Below the pieces are notes generated by a model. That model was given only the letters and a program-made list of their open reading frames with translations. It was not told where the DNA came from and searched no databases. Of a stretch of 64,000 nt of DNA, positions 35,235-42,799 are shown in pieces. How positions within the stretch are numbered: the stretch's first letter is position 1; every line of letters begins with the position of its first letter. Origin of the DNA: Streptomyces europaeiscabiei (GTDB lineage: Bacteria > Actinomycetota > Actinomycetes > Streptomycetales > Streptomycetaceae). The stretch is from assembly GCF_036346855.1 (NCBI RefSeq), contig NZ_CP107841.1, positions 7,072,001 through 7,136,000 of the forward strand. The letters run 5' to 3'. Position numbers and translations under genes: made by a program.

Positions 35235-35939
35235 TCACCGCAGATCGCTTCCCGTGAGGAATCGATGGGCTGCCCGCAGACCTGCCTCGTCCCTGGCCCA
35301 CAGCCCCCAATTGTCCAGCCGCTCCTGCTGAAACAGCTCCGCGAACGTCCGCCACAGGTGTACTCGAAACCCGTCGGACTCCCACCACCACTCCGTGTTC
35401 CCGGAACCTTCCCGGATCAAGGACAGCCGTGAAGCCGCCTCCCTGACCCCCGCAGTGGACTGTCCTGCCTTCTTCTCCACCACTGGGATCCAGCTCTCGC
35501 ACTCCCAGTACAGTGCGTCCGCCTCGATCAGGGCGTCGGCGTCCGGGAACACGGCCACGTCCACGCCGAAGCGGTACACCACCGCGCCGTCGCTCCGCAG
35601 CTTCACGGAATACGGGTGCGCCACCTCGTGGTCGACGAACTCCGCAAGCGGCCCGTGGTCCACGCTGTCCTCGTAGTACGGCCACGGCTCGAAACGAATC
35701 TCCTCCTGGAACGACCAGGCGGAGGTGCGATAGACCAGCCCGCCGTAGCGGTCTTGGGCCTGCCGGAGCCCGGCGAGCGTCATCGTGGTGTCCACTTCGG
35801 GAAACGGCGCGAGCCGGGCGATGACCTCGGTGTCGTCCGGGTTGTCCTGCGTGGGGAAGGGAACGGTGCGGGCCCGCGCTGCGAGGAAACGCCGCCCCCT
35901 GTCCGTCAGCCGTCCCGGTGTGTTGAGGATGTACTGCAT
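35235..35939 (-). CDS. Hypothetical protein, possibly immunity-like
   Basis: A 234-residue soluble protein rich in Trp and acidic residues (FEPWPYYEDSVDHGPLAEFVDHEV; YWECESWIPVVEKK; NTEWWWESDGFRVHLWRTFAELFQ). It has no signal peptide or membrane helix. The composition and size recall stand-alone immunity or SMI1/KNR4-like proteins, but I do not recognise a defining motif and give no function. ATG start; it is isolated, with more than 300 bp of spacer on both sides. Confidence 0.6.
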   Translation of the reverse strand: MQYILNTPGRLTDRGRRFLAARARTVPFPTQDNPDDTEVIARLAPFPEVDTTMTLAGLRQAQDRYGGLVYRTSAWSFQEEIRFEPWPYYEDSVDHGPLAEFVDHEVAHPYSVKLRSDGAVVYRFGVDVAVFPDADALIEADALYWECESWIPVVEKKAGQSTAGVREAASRLSLIREGSGNTEWWWESDGFRVHLWRTFAELFQQERLDNWGLWARDEAGLRAAHRFLTGSDLR

Positions 35940-36114
35940 CAGGCCATCATCTCCCTGCCCCTGAGATCATCCATCTGAGCGGAACCACTCCTCTGTGGGG
36001 GCACAGGGCTGCACGGTTGCGTCCAGGGAAGTGGTGTACGGGTTCGACCTGATCCGGGGGTTTGCTCAACGCGGCCTGGTGACCCGGGAAGAATGCGCCG
36101 AGGACGGACGCGGC

Positions 36115-36310
36115 ATCGGGATGGTGCCTGCATAGACGAACGGCCACCGGCTGATCTTTCAAGACGACCAAGTCTTTGAAGGAGATCAGCACGATGACCG
36201 CATCCGACAGTCTGCCCCTGCACGCCCTTGCCGAGGACAATCTCGCCTCGGCGAGTCCGGACCCGCTGCGTGCGAGGGTCAAGACGTTCGCCGACGCGCT
36301 GATATTGCCG
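36115..36310 (+). pseudogene. IS256-family transposase remnant
   Basis: From 36194 the plus strand reads MTASDSLPLHALAEDNLASA followed by SPDPLRARVKTFADAL, the characteristic N-terminus of Streptomyces IS256-type transposases. Similarity ends at about 36305, where unrelated sequence and a stop follow. The 80 bp upstream probably include the original IS left end. Only about 10% of the transposase remains, so it is inactive. It lies directly beside the subtilase gene end. Confidence 0.7.
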
Positions 36311-36341
36311 GTCGGGGGCGCATCGATGAGGAACACGGTGA

Positions 36342-37316
36342 TCAGCAGAGGGATTTCGGATTCTTGAGCGGCCGGTTGCCGTGCGGGAGGGGGGCGTTGC
36401 CGGTCCGGGCGAGTGCGGTGTACGCGGCCCAGGCGTCCAGGAAGGGCGGGACGACCGTGCGGCGGGGGCCGACGGCGGTGAGCAGGAGGGCGGACCGGAC
36501 GTCGGCGGGTGGGGCGGCGGGGAAGGCGGACAGGAGCAGTGCGACGGCGCCGGTCACGAACGGGGCGGCCGCGCTCGTGCCGGTGACCGCCAGCGGGCGG
36601 CCGTCGACGCCGAGGCCGAGGCCGACGACGCCCTCGCCCGGAGCACCGAGGCCGCGTGCGCCGATCGAACCGCCCAGATTGGAGAGGTTCATCGGCCGGC
36701 CCCGCCGGTCGTACGCGACCACGGGGACGGTCCACGGGTGGCGGGTGAGGACGGAGGTGCCGACCGCGCCCTGGTTCCCGGCGGCCACGATCGTGATCAC
36801 GCCCCGGTTGGCCGCGTGGTCGAGCGCCCACTCCAGCTCGCGGTGGTCCGTGCTGGAGGGGCGGTCGGGCGCGACGCTCAGGTTCAGCACCCGGGCGCCG
36901 GCGTCGACGCACTCGACGATGGCGGCCGCGAGGTCCTCCGGCCGCGCGGCCGGGGTGACCGGGACGGCGGGGGCGGCGGGTCGGCCGGTGACGCGGCCCG
37001 CCGCGAAGATGGGGCGCAGCAGGAAGGTGCAGCCCGGGCAGATGCCGGGCGACCGCGAGGTCCGGCCGGCGCCGAGGAGTCCGACGACGTAGGTGCCGTG
37101 GCGGCAGGACGCGTCGTCGCCCGTCGGGCGGCAGGGATCGTCACCCTGCCCGCCCCGGTCGCCGGCCCCGCCGGGCAGCACGCGCAGGTGTCCGCCGGCG
37201 AGTCCCGGGTGGCCGAGGGCGACGAGGCCGTCTACCACCGCCACGACGATCTCCGGCCGGCCGGCGCCGCGCGCCATCAGGCGCGCGAGCCCGGTCTGTT
37301 CCAGCGGTTCCGCCAT
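36342..37316 (-). CDS. PatA/PatG-type subtilisin-like protease
   Basis: A 324-residue S8 serine protease without a signal peptide. The catalytic triad is visible: Asp29 in VVAVVDGLVALGHPGL, His73 in CRHGTYVVGLL and Ser248 in TGTSAAAPFVTGAVALL, with the oxyanion Asn181 in VAAGNQGAVG. A CPGC motif (ICPGCTFLLRPIF) sits between His and Ser, as in cyanobactin maturation proteases. Such cytoplasmic enzymes cut leaders from ribosomal peptides or cyclise them. It lies 47 nt downstream of a Cys-rich peptide gene and closes a four-gene minus-strand operon with the PatG C-terminal-like protein. Confidence 0.85.
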   Translation of the reverse strand: MAEPLEQTGLARLMARGAGRPEIVVAVVDGLVALGHPGLAGGHLRVLPGGAGDRGGQGDDPCRPTGDDASCRHGTYVVGLLGAGRTSRSPGICPGCTFLLRPIFAAGRVTGRPAAPAVPVTPAARPEDLAAAIVECVDAGARVLNLSVAPDRPSSTDHRELEWALDHAANRGVITIVAAGNQGAVGTSVLTRHPWTVPVVAYDRRGRPMNLSNLGGSIGARGLGAPGEGVVGLGLGVDGRPLAVTGTSAAAPFVTGAVALLLSAFPAAPPADVRSALLLTAVGPRRTVVPPFLDAWAAYTALARTGNAPLPHGNRPLKNPKSLC

Positions 37317-37363
37317 CGCACCGTCCTCGGTGTGTCGTCATCCTCGGGCCGTCCAGGCCGTCC

Positions 37364-37648
37364 TCACCAGACGTTCACGGCGACGCGACGCGTGAACGGT
37401 CCGTCGGAGCCGGGGTTGTTGCACTCATGACGGCAGTCCTTCAGGCACTTCTGGCACCGGAAGCCGTAGGGGTACCCACGGCACGCCGAGCGGCAGACGA
37501 TGGGGCACTCCACCACGCTGCAGAATCCCGCCGAATCGTCCTGCGGGATGACGGCGGACAGGCGGCCGGCACGACCACCGCCGGGTGTCCGATAGTGTCC
37601 GCCGGTCCGCTGGAGCGCCGATTCGGCGGTGAAGCCCGGAACATTCAT
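37364..37648 (-). CDS. Cys-rich peptide with PGF leader, candidate precursor
   Basis: A 94-residue peptide with a strong AAGGAGGT ribosome-binding site. The leader MNVPGFTAESALQRTGGHYR matches the N-terminus of the divergent peptide at 39280 (PGF-x-AE-x-A-x-x-R..G-Y). The second half contains eight Cys (FCSVVECPIVCRSACRGYPY and CQKCLKDCRHEC). A shared leader with divergent Cys-rich cores, next to a PatA/PatG-type protease, is the pattern expected of a RiPP precursor. No maturation site can be assigned from sequence alone. Confidence 0.8.
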   Translation of the reverse strand: MNVPGFTAESALQRTGGHYRTPGGGRAGRLSAVIPQDDSAGFCSVVECPIVCRSACRGYPYGFRCQKCLKDCRHECNNPGSDGPFTRRVAVNVW

Positions 37649-37690
37649 CTCTCACACCTCCTTGGTCCCGCGCCGGTCGGGCGGCACGGA

Positions 37691-38692
37691 TCAACGGTCG
37701 TAGTAGGGAGCAAGCTTGTTCACCAGGAACGGGAAGACTTCGGTCACGTCCACCCGGACGAAGAACTTCTCGGTCACGTCCGTCTGGCGGCCCGTGTAGG
37801 AGAGCACGACATCGAGGACCCGGCGGGCACCGCTCAGCCGGGACTCGCGGAAGACGACCCCGCTGAGGCTCGCGTCGGCGGCGAACGCCTCCACGGTCTT
37901 CTCATAGATGCGGGGGTACCGGACCGCGAGGTAGTTGATGGCGCGGTGCTCGTCGGTGTCGCCCGCGTTGTCCCCCAACTGCATGACACGGCGCAACAGT
38001 TCGTTGGACGAGCGGGTGAACCACTTGTCGCTCGTCCCCTCCGGCTTGCTGATCTCCGCGATCAGCTCGTCGCTTGTGAAGGAGTAGACCTGTTCGAAGG
38101 CCACGACCGGGAGGGTCAGGCCGTTGCAGAGCGACGGCGGGGCGAGCGGCCCCCGGTGTCCGATGACCACATCCAGGTCGGTGCCCTTGGGTTCGGGGCG
38201 GACGGCTTCGACGAGCCGGTCGAAGTCCACGGGATCCCGGGGCCGGAGGATGTACGTCTCCATGCCCTGGACGCTCAGCACGTAGCACAACTGCCGTGCG
38301 AGATAACGGTTCTCCGGCCGCGCGATGGCCGCGCAGACGGCTTGCCGGTCCGTCAGGTTCGCGTTCGCGGACCGGGCCACCGCCTGGGCGACCTCCTTCT
38401 CGACCGCCAGGCTCGGGGCCCGGAAGTCGACCTGGCCGAGCACGTACACGTAGTTGCTGGCGGTGTCCGGTGCGACCTGCTCCGTCCGCGCGGCCCCGCA
38501 TTCGGCACAGGTCGGGACGATGGCGGCGTCGGCGGCGGCCAGCGCGAGGACCGGGTCCGGATGCACTGGGTGTCCCTGGGCGATCGGCGAGTCCGTCGCA
38601 GGACCGGCCCCGGGACCGGTCGGGAGGTCTGCCGGGCGATCAGTCGGGGGACTTGTCGGGAGGTCCGCCGCGGGTTCCGTCGGGTGGTCCAT
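37691..38692 (-). CDS. PatG C-terminal-domain-like protein, stand-alone
   Basis: A 333-residue protein with an AAGGAG site before the ATG. After a Pro/Thr/Asp-rich leader of about 60 residues, the sequence matches the C-terminal part of cyanobactin PatG as I know it: NYVYVLGQVDFRAPSLAVEKEVAQA, LTDRQAVCAAIARPENRYLARQLCYVLSVQGMETYILRPRD, VIGHRGPLAPP, DEHRAINYLAVRYPRIY and TEKFFVRVDVTEVFPFLVNKLAPYYDR. In cyanobactin clusters this region is fused to the macrocyclising protease; here it is a separate gene two places upstream of the subtilase. The function of this domain is unresolved even in PatG. A CAEC pair may bind metal. Confidence 0.8.
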   Translation of the reverse strand: MDHPTEPAADLPTSPPTDRPADLPTGPGAGPATDSPIAQGHPVHPDPVLALAAADAAIVPTCAECGAARTEQVAPDTASNYVYVLGQVDFRAPSLAVEKEVAQAVARSANANLTDRQAVCAAIARPENRYLARQLCYVLSVQGMETYILRPRDPVDFDRLVEAVRPEPKGTDLDVVIGHRGPLAPPSLCNGLTLPVVAFEQVYSFTSDELIAEISKPEGTSDKWFTRSSNELLRRVMQLGDNAGDTDEHRAINYLAVRYPRIYEKTVEAFAADASLSGVVFRESRLSGARRVLDVVLSYTGRQTDVTEKFFVRVDVTEVFPFLVNKLAPYYDR

Positions 38693-38741
38693 GGGTGACT
38701 CCTTGTGCCTTGCGGGGCTCGTGCCGTACGGGCCGCGGGCC

Positions 38742-38969
38742 TCACGATCGGTGACCGCGACCCGTCGAGAACACCAGCCATCGGTTGAGCGCGGCCGCGC
38801 GTTGTTCGCAGCCGCCGCAGGGCTTCCTCACCCCCATCGTGCTCGTCACGCGCTTGACGGCGTCCCCGAGGCCGATGGACTCGTCCGTGACGAAGCCGGG
38901 GAGGCGCACCCGGTGCGGGCGGCGTTCGCCGGCCCGGGCGGTGCCGTCCTGCTTCTCACCTTCGGTCAT
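38742..38969 (-). CDS. Small conserved PCGGC protein
   Basis: 75 residues from the ATG at 38969; the frame extends further 5' without signals. The core is VRLPGFVTDESIGLGDAVKR and, after a short gap, KPCGGCEQRAAALNRWLVF. I recognise the IGLGD-x-V-K-R..PCGGC..RAA.LN-W pattern as a small conserved bacterial protein that occurs in varied contexts. It is the first gene of the minus-strand operon, 49 nt before the PatG-like gene. It also contains a PGF motif like the two Cys-rich peptides, so it could itself be a substrate or a carrier. Confidence 0.72.
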   Translation of the reverse strand: MTEGEKQDGTARAGERRPHRVRLPGFVTDESIGLGDAVKRVTSTMGVRKPCGGCEQRAAALNRWLVFSTGRGHRS

Positions 38970-39279
38970 CCTTCTCACCCCTCGGGTGGCGGGCGGTCGC
39001 GGTCCGCGGCAGCCCGGCCGGGAGAACTGCCGGAAACGACCGGGTAGCAACCGGAGATTCGGGAACGGACAGTGACGAACAGTGGTGGGGGATGGGCAGT
39101 TGGGCACGAGGACTCACACACACTCGCGCTGATTCCAGACTGCGCCAGCCCGCTCCGTCGCGCACCTTGGCGCGCACCCTGCGCGTAACCTGGACAGTGA
39201 GGCTGCTCGCTCGGGGGCGTCGGCCGAACTGCGGTCGGCGCGGCCTGCTCGTCCGGATCACCCTGACGGGAGCGACACC
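38970..39279. promoter_or_regulatory. Divergent promoter region of the PatG-like locus
   Basis: 310 bp between the divergent starts of the PCGGC gene and the second Cys-rich peptide. A GGGAG site lies about 9 nt before the plus-strand ATG. No clear -35/-10 pair or operator stands out. Confidence 0.45.
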
Positions 39280-39564
39280 ATGACCATCCCCGGATTCCAC
39301 GCCGAGGCGGCCGTCCGCCGGATCTCCGGCCGGTACACGACAGGCTGGCCCACTCGGAGCCTGCGCCGCGCCGCCGCCGAGCGGATCGTGCCCAGCTTCA
39401 CCGAGGAGGAGCGTCAACAGCTGATCTTCTGCAACCAGCGCGTGGACAACTGCCTGGGCGACTGCGAACCCCTGGCGGACAACTTCTACGAGTGGCAGCG
39501 GTGCAGCCAGACTTGCTGGGAGTACTACGACCAATGCGTCGCCGATCCGCCGCTCGAATGGTAG
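39280..39564 (+). CDS. Second Cys-rich peptide with PGF leader
   Basis: A 94-residue peptide, the same length as the one at 37364-37648 and with the related leader MTIPGFHAEAAVRRISGRYT. The core has six Cys in a different spacing (FCNQRVDNCLGDCEP, RCSQTCWEYYDQC) and acidic/aromatic residues instead of basic ones. It is transcribed divergently from the operon. The conserved leader with an unrelated core suggests that one maturation machinery handles both peptides. Confidence 0.8.
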   Translation: MTIPGFHAEAAVRRISGRYTTGWPTRSLRRAAAERIVPSFTEEERQQLIFCNQRVDNCLGDCEPLADNFYEWQRCSQTCWEYYDQCVADPPLEW

Positions 39565-39979
39565 GCGCCCGTCGCATCCGCGTCATGGCGGGGCCGGCAG
39601 TCCGGCCGCCGGCCGCCCTGGCGATGGTGTTCAAGCTGGTGGAGTCCGCGCAGGACCGCTGGCGCGGACTTACCGGAGCCCACCTGGTCGCGCTGGCTCC
39701 GTTCCGGCGCCAAGTTCGAGAACAGCGTCCTGGTCGAACGCGAGGAGGTCGCCGCAGCCTGATCACGCGTCAACCGATCCACAACTATTGACAACTGCTC
39801 CGACCTGGCACGCCGTGCTTCGTAACGTGGCGATGGCGCCCATTAGAGTCTTTCCGGCCACCACCTTGGAGGGAAGCCCCTTCCGCAAGGACCCCGCCGT
39901 TGACTACCGCGTCCGCGGATGGATCTTCGTAGCTCGATCGGACTGGGCACCGGGTTGGTGGGAAGTTTTCCCTTATTCG

Positions 39980-40082
39980 TACCAGGTGGACCCGCGCATC
40001 GTCGCCAACCCTGAACAGGCTCGCAACCTTCTGCCGGCCGTCTCCTCTACGGGCGGATACCGGCGTGACGCGGCCGTCGCCC
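39980..40082 (+). pseudogene. Relic of a second AICE integrase gene
   Basis: About 100 bp nearly identical to 59250-59355 inside the complete integrase gene. Both encode QVDPRIVANPEQARNLL followed by GGYRR. Upstream and downstream similarity to the integrase stops. The copy lies outside the left attachment site, so it is not part of the present element. It is best read as the debris of an earlier related element at the same tRNA. Confidence 0.82.
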
Positions 40083-40129
40083 AGACCTCGACATACACCC
40101 GCTCCGAGCGGCACACGCCTGCACATACG

Positions 40130-40172
40130 CGAAGACCCCGGCCTCAGCGTTTCCGCTGGTGACGGGGTCTTT
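40130..40172. terminator. Terminator-like hairpin next to attL
   Basis: CGAAGACCCCG and CGGGGTCTTT form the stem, with an inner CAGCG/CGCTG pairing that is partly degenerate. A close copy at 61630-61672 sits 3' of the intact tRNA-Arg, so this was the terminator of the tRNA copied with the attachment site. Confidence 0.7.
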
Positions 40173-40187
40173 GGGCACCTCATGAAG

Positions 40188-40234
40188 GGTGCCCCCGGCA
40201 GGATTCGAACCTGCGCACACGGCTCCGGAGGCCG
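40188..40234. repeat. attL: 47-bp copy of the tRNA-Arg 3' end
   Basis: Identical to 61687-61733. It contains the acceptor 3' strand, T-arm and anticodon arm of tRNA-Arg(CCG) on the minus strand. Beyond 40234 the tRNA similarity ends, so no tRNA can form here. Together with attR it defines the element ends. Confidence 0.92.
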
Positions 40235-40382
40235 CTTGGCAACGGGAGAACACAGCAGGTCACGACCCTGGAAGTGGCAGATCAGGCGGGGCGAGTCCAC
40301 GGATAGGCCACGGAAGCTGAGCACCGCTCTAGCCGTTCGATCCGAGTCCGCTCCGACTGCTGCCTTCCACTGATGTGAGCCG

Positions 40383-41105
40383 TTAGTCCCATAGCACCAC
40401 GCTCAGCGTGACTGACTCGGGAAGGATGGGATCGGCGGATTTGATGGAGAAGGCACCCAAGGCGCCTTCGGTCGTAGCGAAGCAGTAGGTTCCGCCCATC
40501 CCATTACCTCGGAAGACGCCAATCCAGGCAGGCCCTTGGGAGAGTCCAGGTGGCAGTCGCTCCTCACAATCGGCTCGGTCCAAGTCCGCTACATCTCCCG
40601 GTGCTTCGGCAGCATGACCACTGAGTACGATGACTGTTGGAGATGCCTGGTAGTCACCCCGAAGATCATCATCGACGCCAGATAGCACCGGCTTTTTGGT
40701 ATCGAGCTCCATACCTTCCGATGAGGCCACGTTAAGAGCAAAGGGCAGCGTCACCGGTCCACGCCAACGCACCGCGGCGGGAGCTGACTGCTTGGGCTTG
40801 TCCTCTTTTGGCGCATCGGGCGAGTCTGGCGGGGTCGGACTGGGCGAGTCCTGCTCTGTTGGTGACGCCGACCAGATCTCATCGCTCGTGACAGGGGGGA
40901 CAGGTGGTGGCTCGCTTCGACCGCAAGAGGAGGTGATGACTGCGCCGATAATGGCAGCTGTGGCCGCGATCAGTGCCACCGTGATGCTGACCCGCGCCGT
41001 AGTCCCACTCGGCCCCGCAGCGGAAGCTGACCCTGGAGGCGTAGGCGCCTGCGATGTAGATCCGTCACCAGCACCTGGCTGGCCACCTGGAGTTGTGCCG
41101 GTCAT
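40383..41105 (-). CDS. Membrane-anchored hypothetical protein
   Basis: 240 residues from the ATG at 41105. It has an N-terminal Gly/Pro/Ser/Thr-rich cytoplasmic segment, one membrane helix (VSITVALIAATAAIIGAVITSSCG), a Pro/Ser/Asp-rich linker and an exported domain of about 120 residues with two Cys (DRADCEERL, GGTYCFATTEG). The layout resembles the chromosomal protein at 7978-8790, but the sequences are not clearly homologous. It is cargo next to attL, function unknown. Confidence 0.7.
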   Translation of the reverse strand: MTGTTPGGQPGAGDGSTSQAPTPPGSASAAGPSGTTARVSITVALIAATAAIIGAVITSSCGRSEPPPVPPVTSDEIWSASPTEQDSPSPTPPDSPDAPKEDKPKQSAPAAVRWRGPVTLPFALNVASSEGMELDTKKPVLSGVDDDLRGDYQASPTVIVLSGHAAEAPGDVADLDRADCEERLPPGLSQGPAWIGVFRGNGMGGTYCFATTEGALGAFSIKSADPILPESVTLSVVLWD

Positions 41106-41675
41106 GCTTCCCACCCCCGTGCTCGGACCCCCCAATACGGGCAAGCGTAGCGGTACGGTTACGGTAAGTGGTGCTGATCGGCTGACGGCCTCTGAGGGGG
41201 ACGACGGCGTTTACCCATGGCGGTTCATTGACCCACTAGGCCGGTGAGCTCGGCGGCTGGTACGCCCCAGTTGCAGGCACGCCCTGCGCGGCAGTTGCGC
41301 GAACCTCAGCCGACGACAGTCAGCCACGAGGGCGGGTGCGCCGGCCGATCAGGTGCGCGTGTGTCTCGCTGTACCCCCACCGGCATCAGCCACGCTATTG
41401 GCATTTGCCGTCGACAAGAGCAAGCACCGACGGCGAAGCCGTGACCAGAGTGCCTGAGCCCTCAGCTTGGGAAGCTGCGGGCATTTGGGGCTGGCTCGGG
41501 TGCTGACCTGGGCGAACGGCTAAGGGGTGGCCTCGGCGGGCGTGACTGCGGTCCCCGTGATTCCCTGCTGTTCCCCGCTCGATCTGGTGCGCTTGTGGTG
41601 CGATCGAGCAGTAGCCCACCGGGGGCGCCCGAAATTGGTACGCGTTCGGGGCTCGGTTGTCGGCACCCTGGGGTC
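41106..41675. other. 570-bp spacer with first copy of a long direct repeat
   Basis: Contains the 93-bp repeat copy at 41303-41395. The remaining sequence has open frames on both strands without start signals or recognisable products. Confidence 0.5.
41303..41395 (+). repeat. Long direct repeat, copy 1
   Basis: About 93 bp beginning CCTCAGCCGACGACAGTCAG and ending CATCAGCCACGCT; about 85% identical by eye to 41910-42001. The two copies flank the small gene at 41676-41888. Confidence 0.8.
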
Positions 41676-41888
41676 ATGAGTCGTTGGAAGCTCTACGACA
41701 ACTGGCACGCCGATCTGGCCGGCCTCTCTGTCGAGCAACTCCGGGAGCGCAGGGCTTTCGCCGCTCAGCGGGTTGAGGGTGCCGTGGCGCGTGGCGTGGG
41801 CCGCAACCCCAAGGCCGCGCGGGAGTGGCGGGAGAGGCTTCGCGCTGTCGATGACGAACTCCTGAGGCGGGGTGTCCAGAAAGCGTAG
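41676..41888 (+). CDS. Small helical protein
   Basis: 70 residues from the ATG at 41676 (MSRWKLYDNWHADLAGLSVE), all helix-prone and rich in Arg/Glu/Ala (LRERRAFAAQRVEGAVARG, REWRERLRAVDDELLRRG). No family is recognised. The size and charge pattern suggest a small DNA-associated or dimeric accessory protein. It is bracketed by the two long direct repeats and could be a mobile cassette. Confidence 0.55.
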   Translation: MSRWKLYDNWHADLAGLSVEQLRERRAFAAQRVEGAVARGVGRNPKAAREWRERLRAVDDELLRRGVQKA

Positions 41889-41909
41889 CCATCGTGTGAG
41901 CCATCTGAG

Positions 41910-42001
41910 CCTCAGCCGACGACGGTCAGCCACGATGGCGGGTTCGCCGACCGATCAGGCGCGCGTGTGCCTTGCTGCGCCCCTACCGGCCTCAGCCACG
42001 C
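41910..42001 (+). repeat. Long direct repeat, copy 2
   Basis: Second copy of the 41303-41395 unit, in the same orientation, starting 21 bp after the stop of the small gene. Confidence 0.8.
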
Positions 42002-42104
42002 TTCAAGGTTTGTGTCGACCAGCGCAACACGTGACGGCCGGCCCGTGACGATCCCGGCGCCTTCTGATCCGTAGCTCTACAAGCAGGGCGGCCGTGTGGC
42101 GTCG

Positions 42105-42320
42105 CTACGACGAGGCATCTGAGCGCCGACGGCCGGAGAGCCGGCGCCAAGCCACCAAGAGATTGATTACGAGTAGCGCCGCTCCCGCCAGGGGCCAACC
42201 CACAGATCCACCGTCACGGTAGGTCTGAATGCCCACTGCCAGCGCTATGACGCCGATCACCGGACCCATCAGGTCCATGACGGCGTCCAAACGATCTGTG
42301 ATCTTCGACAGGTTGGCCAC
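42105..42320 (-). CDS. Small two-helix membrane protein
   Basis: About 71 residues from the GTG at 42320 (VANLSKITDRLDAVMDLMG). It has two membrane helices (GPVIGVIALAVGIQTY and WPLAGAALLVINLLVAW) and a basic C-terminus. The start is uncertain because the frame stays open to 42479. It resembles small membrane proteins often found in accessory islands; no function is proposed. Confidence 0.5.
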   Translation of the reverse strand: MANLSKITDRLDAVMDLMGPVIGVIALAVGIQTYRDGGSVGWPLAGAALLVINLLVAWRRLSGRRRSDASS

Positions 42321-42799
42321 GGCTTGATCGTGACAGGTCAACGCCGTATCTGCACAGAGATGCCGCTGCCCAGTGTTTGTCCACAGCAAGCTGCGACGGC
42401 CGGACCGCCGTCGCACATGAAGCTCCTTGCTTTCCTCAGCTATGCCATGACGCCAGCTCGTAGCCGGTCTCGCAGCCATGGGCGGGACCGTAAACCATGG
42501 ACTGTCAGTGAAGGCTGAGCACCTGTGGCGCGGTCAGCGGCTTCCGCACCGTGCGCACGCTTTCCAACTGTGGTGGTGGGGTGGTGGGCTGTGTGCGGGG
42601 GCGTTCACCTGCGTTCATGCGCAGCCGACCGCTGTTGCGGAACCTCCGCTCGGTCCACACGGAACGCCCGTGAACGGCGCTGAATGAGACGGAAACTGAG
42701 ACGGCCCACAGCACAGAGCCTCACGAGACGTGGGAGGGCGAGGCATTGGACCGCTCGATACCCCTCGCTGCCCATACCACCTGACACTAGACTGCGCGC
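42321..42799. other. Spacer upstream of the DUF262 gene
   Basis: About 480 bp without a supported gene. It should contain the promoter of the DUF262-HEPN pair. Composition changes here from high GC on the left to the lower GC of the following module. Confidence 0.45.

Larger units (their letters stand above)
39565..40382. other. Gene-poor junction of chromosome and AICE
   Basis: 818 bp containing the integrase relic (39980-40082), a terminator-like hairpin and the left attachment site. A frame from a TTG at 39788 runs into the integrase relic (PRIVANPEQARNLL) but has no sensible start, so I treat it as a chimera. The first ~200 bp show nothing recognisable. Confidence 0.6.

Noticed and set aside
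39788..40162. A 124-residue gene starting at a TTG
   Set aside because: Its second half is an integrase relic followed by attachment-site sequence in an arbitrary frame, and the first half has no start signals or recognisable content.
40190..40234. A second tRNA-Arg gene
   Set aside because: Only the 3' half of the tRNA is present; the D arm and 5' acceptor strand are missing. It is the attachment-site copy.
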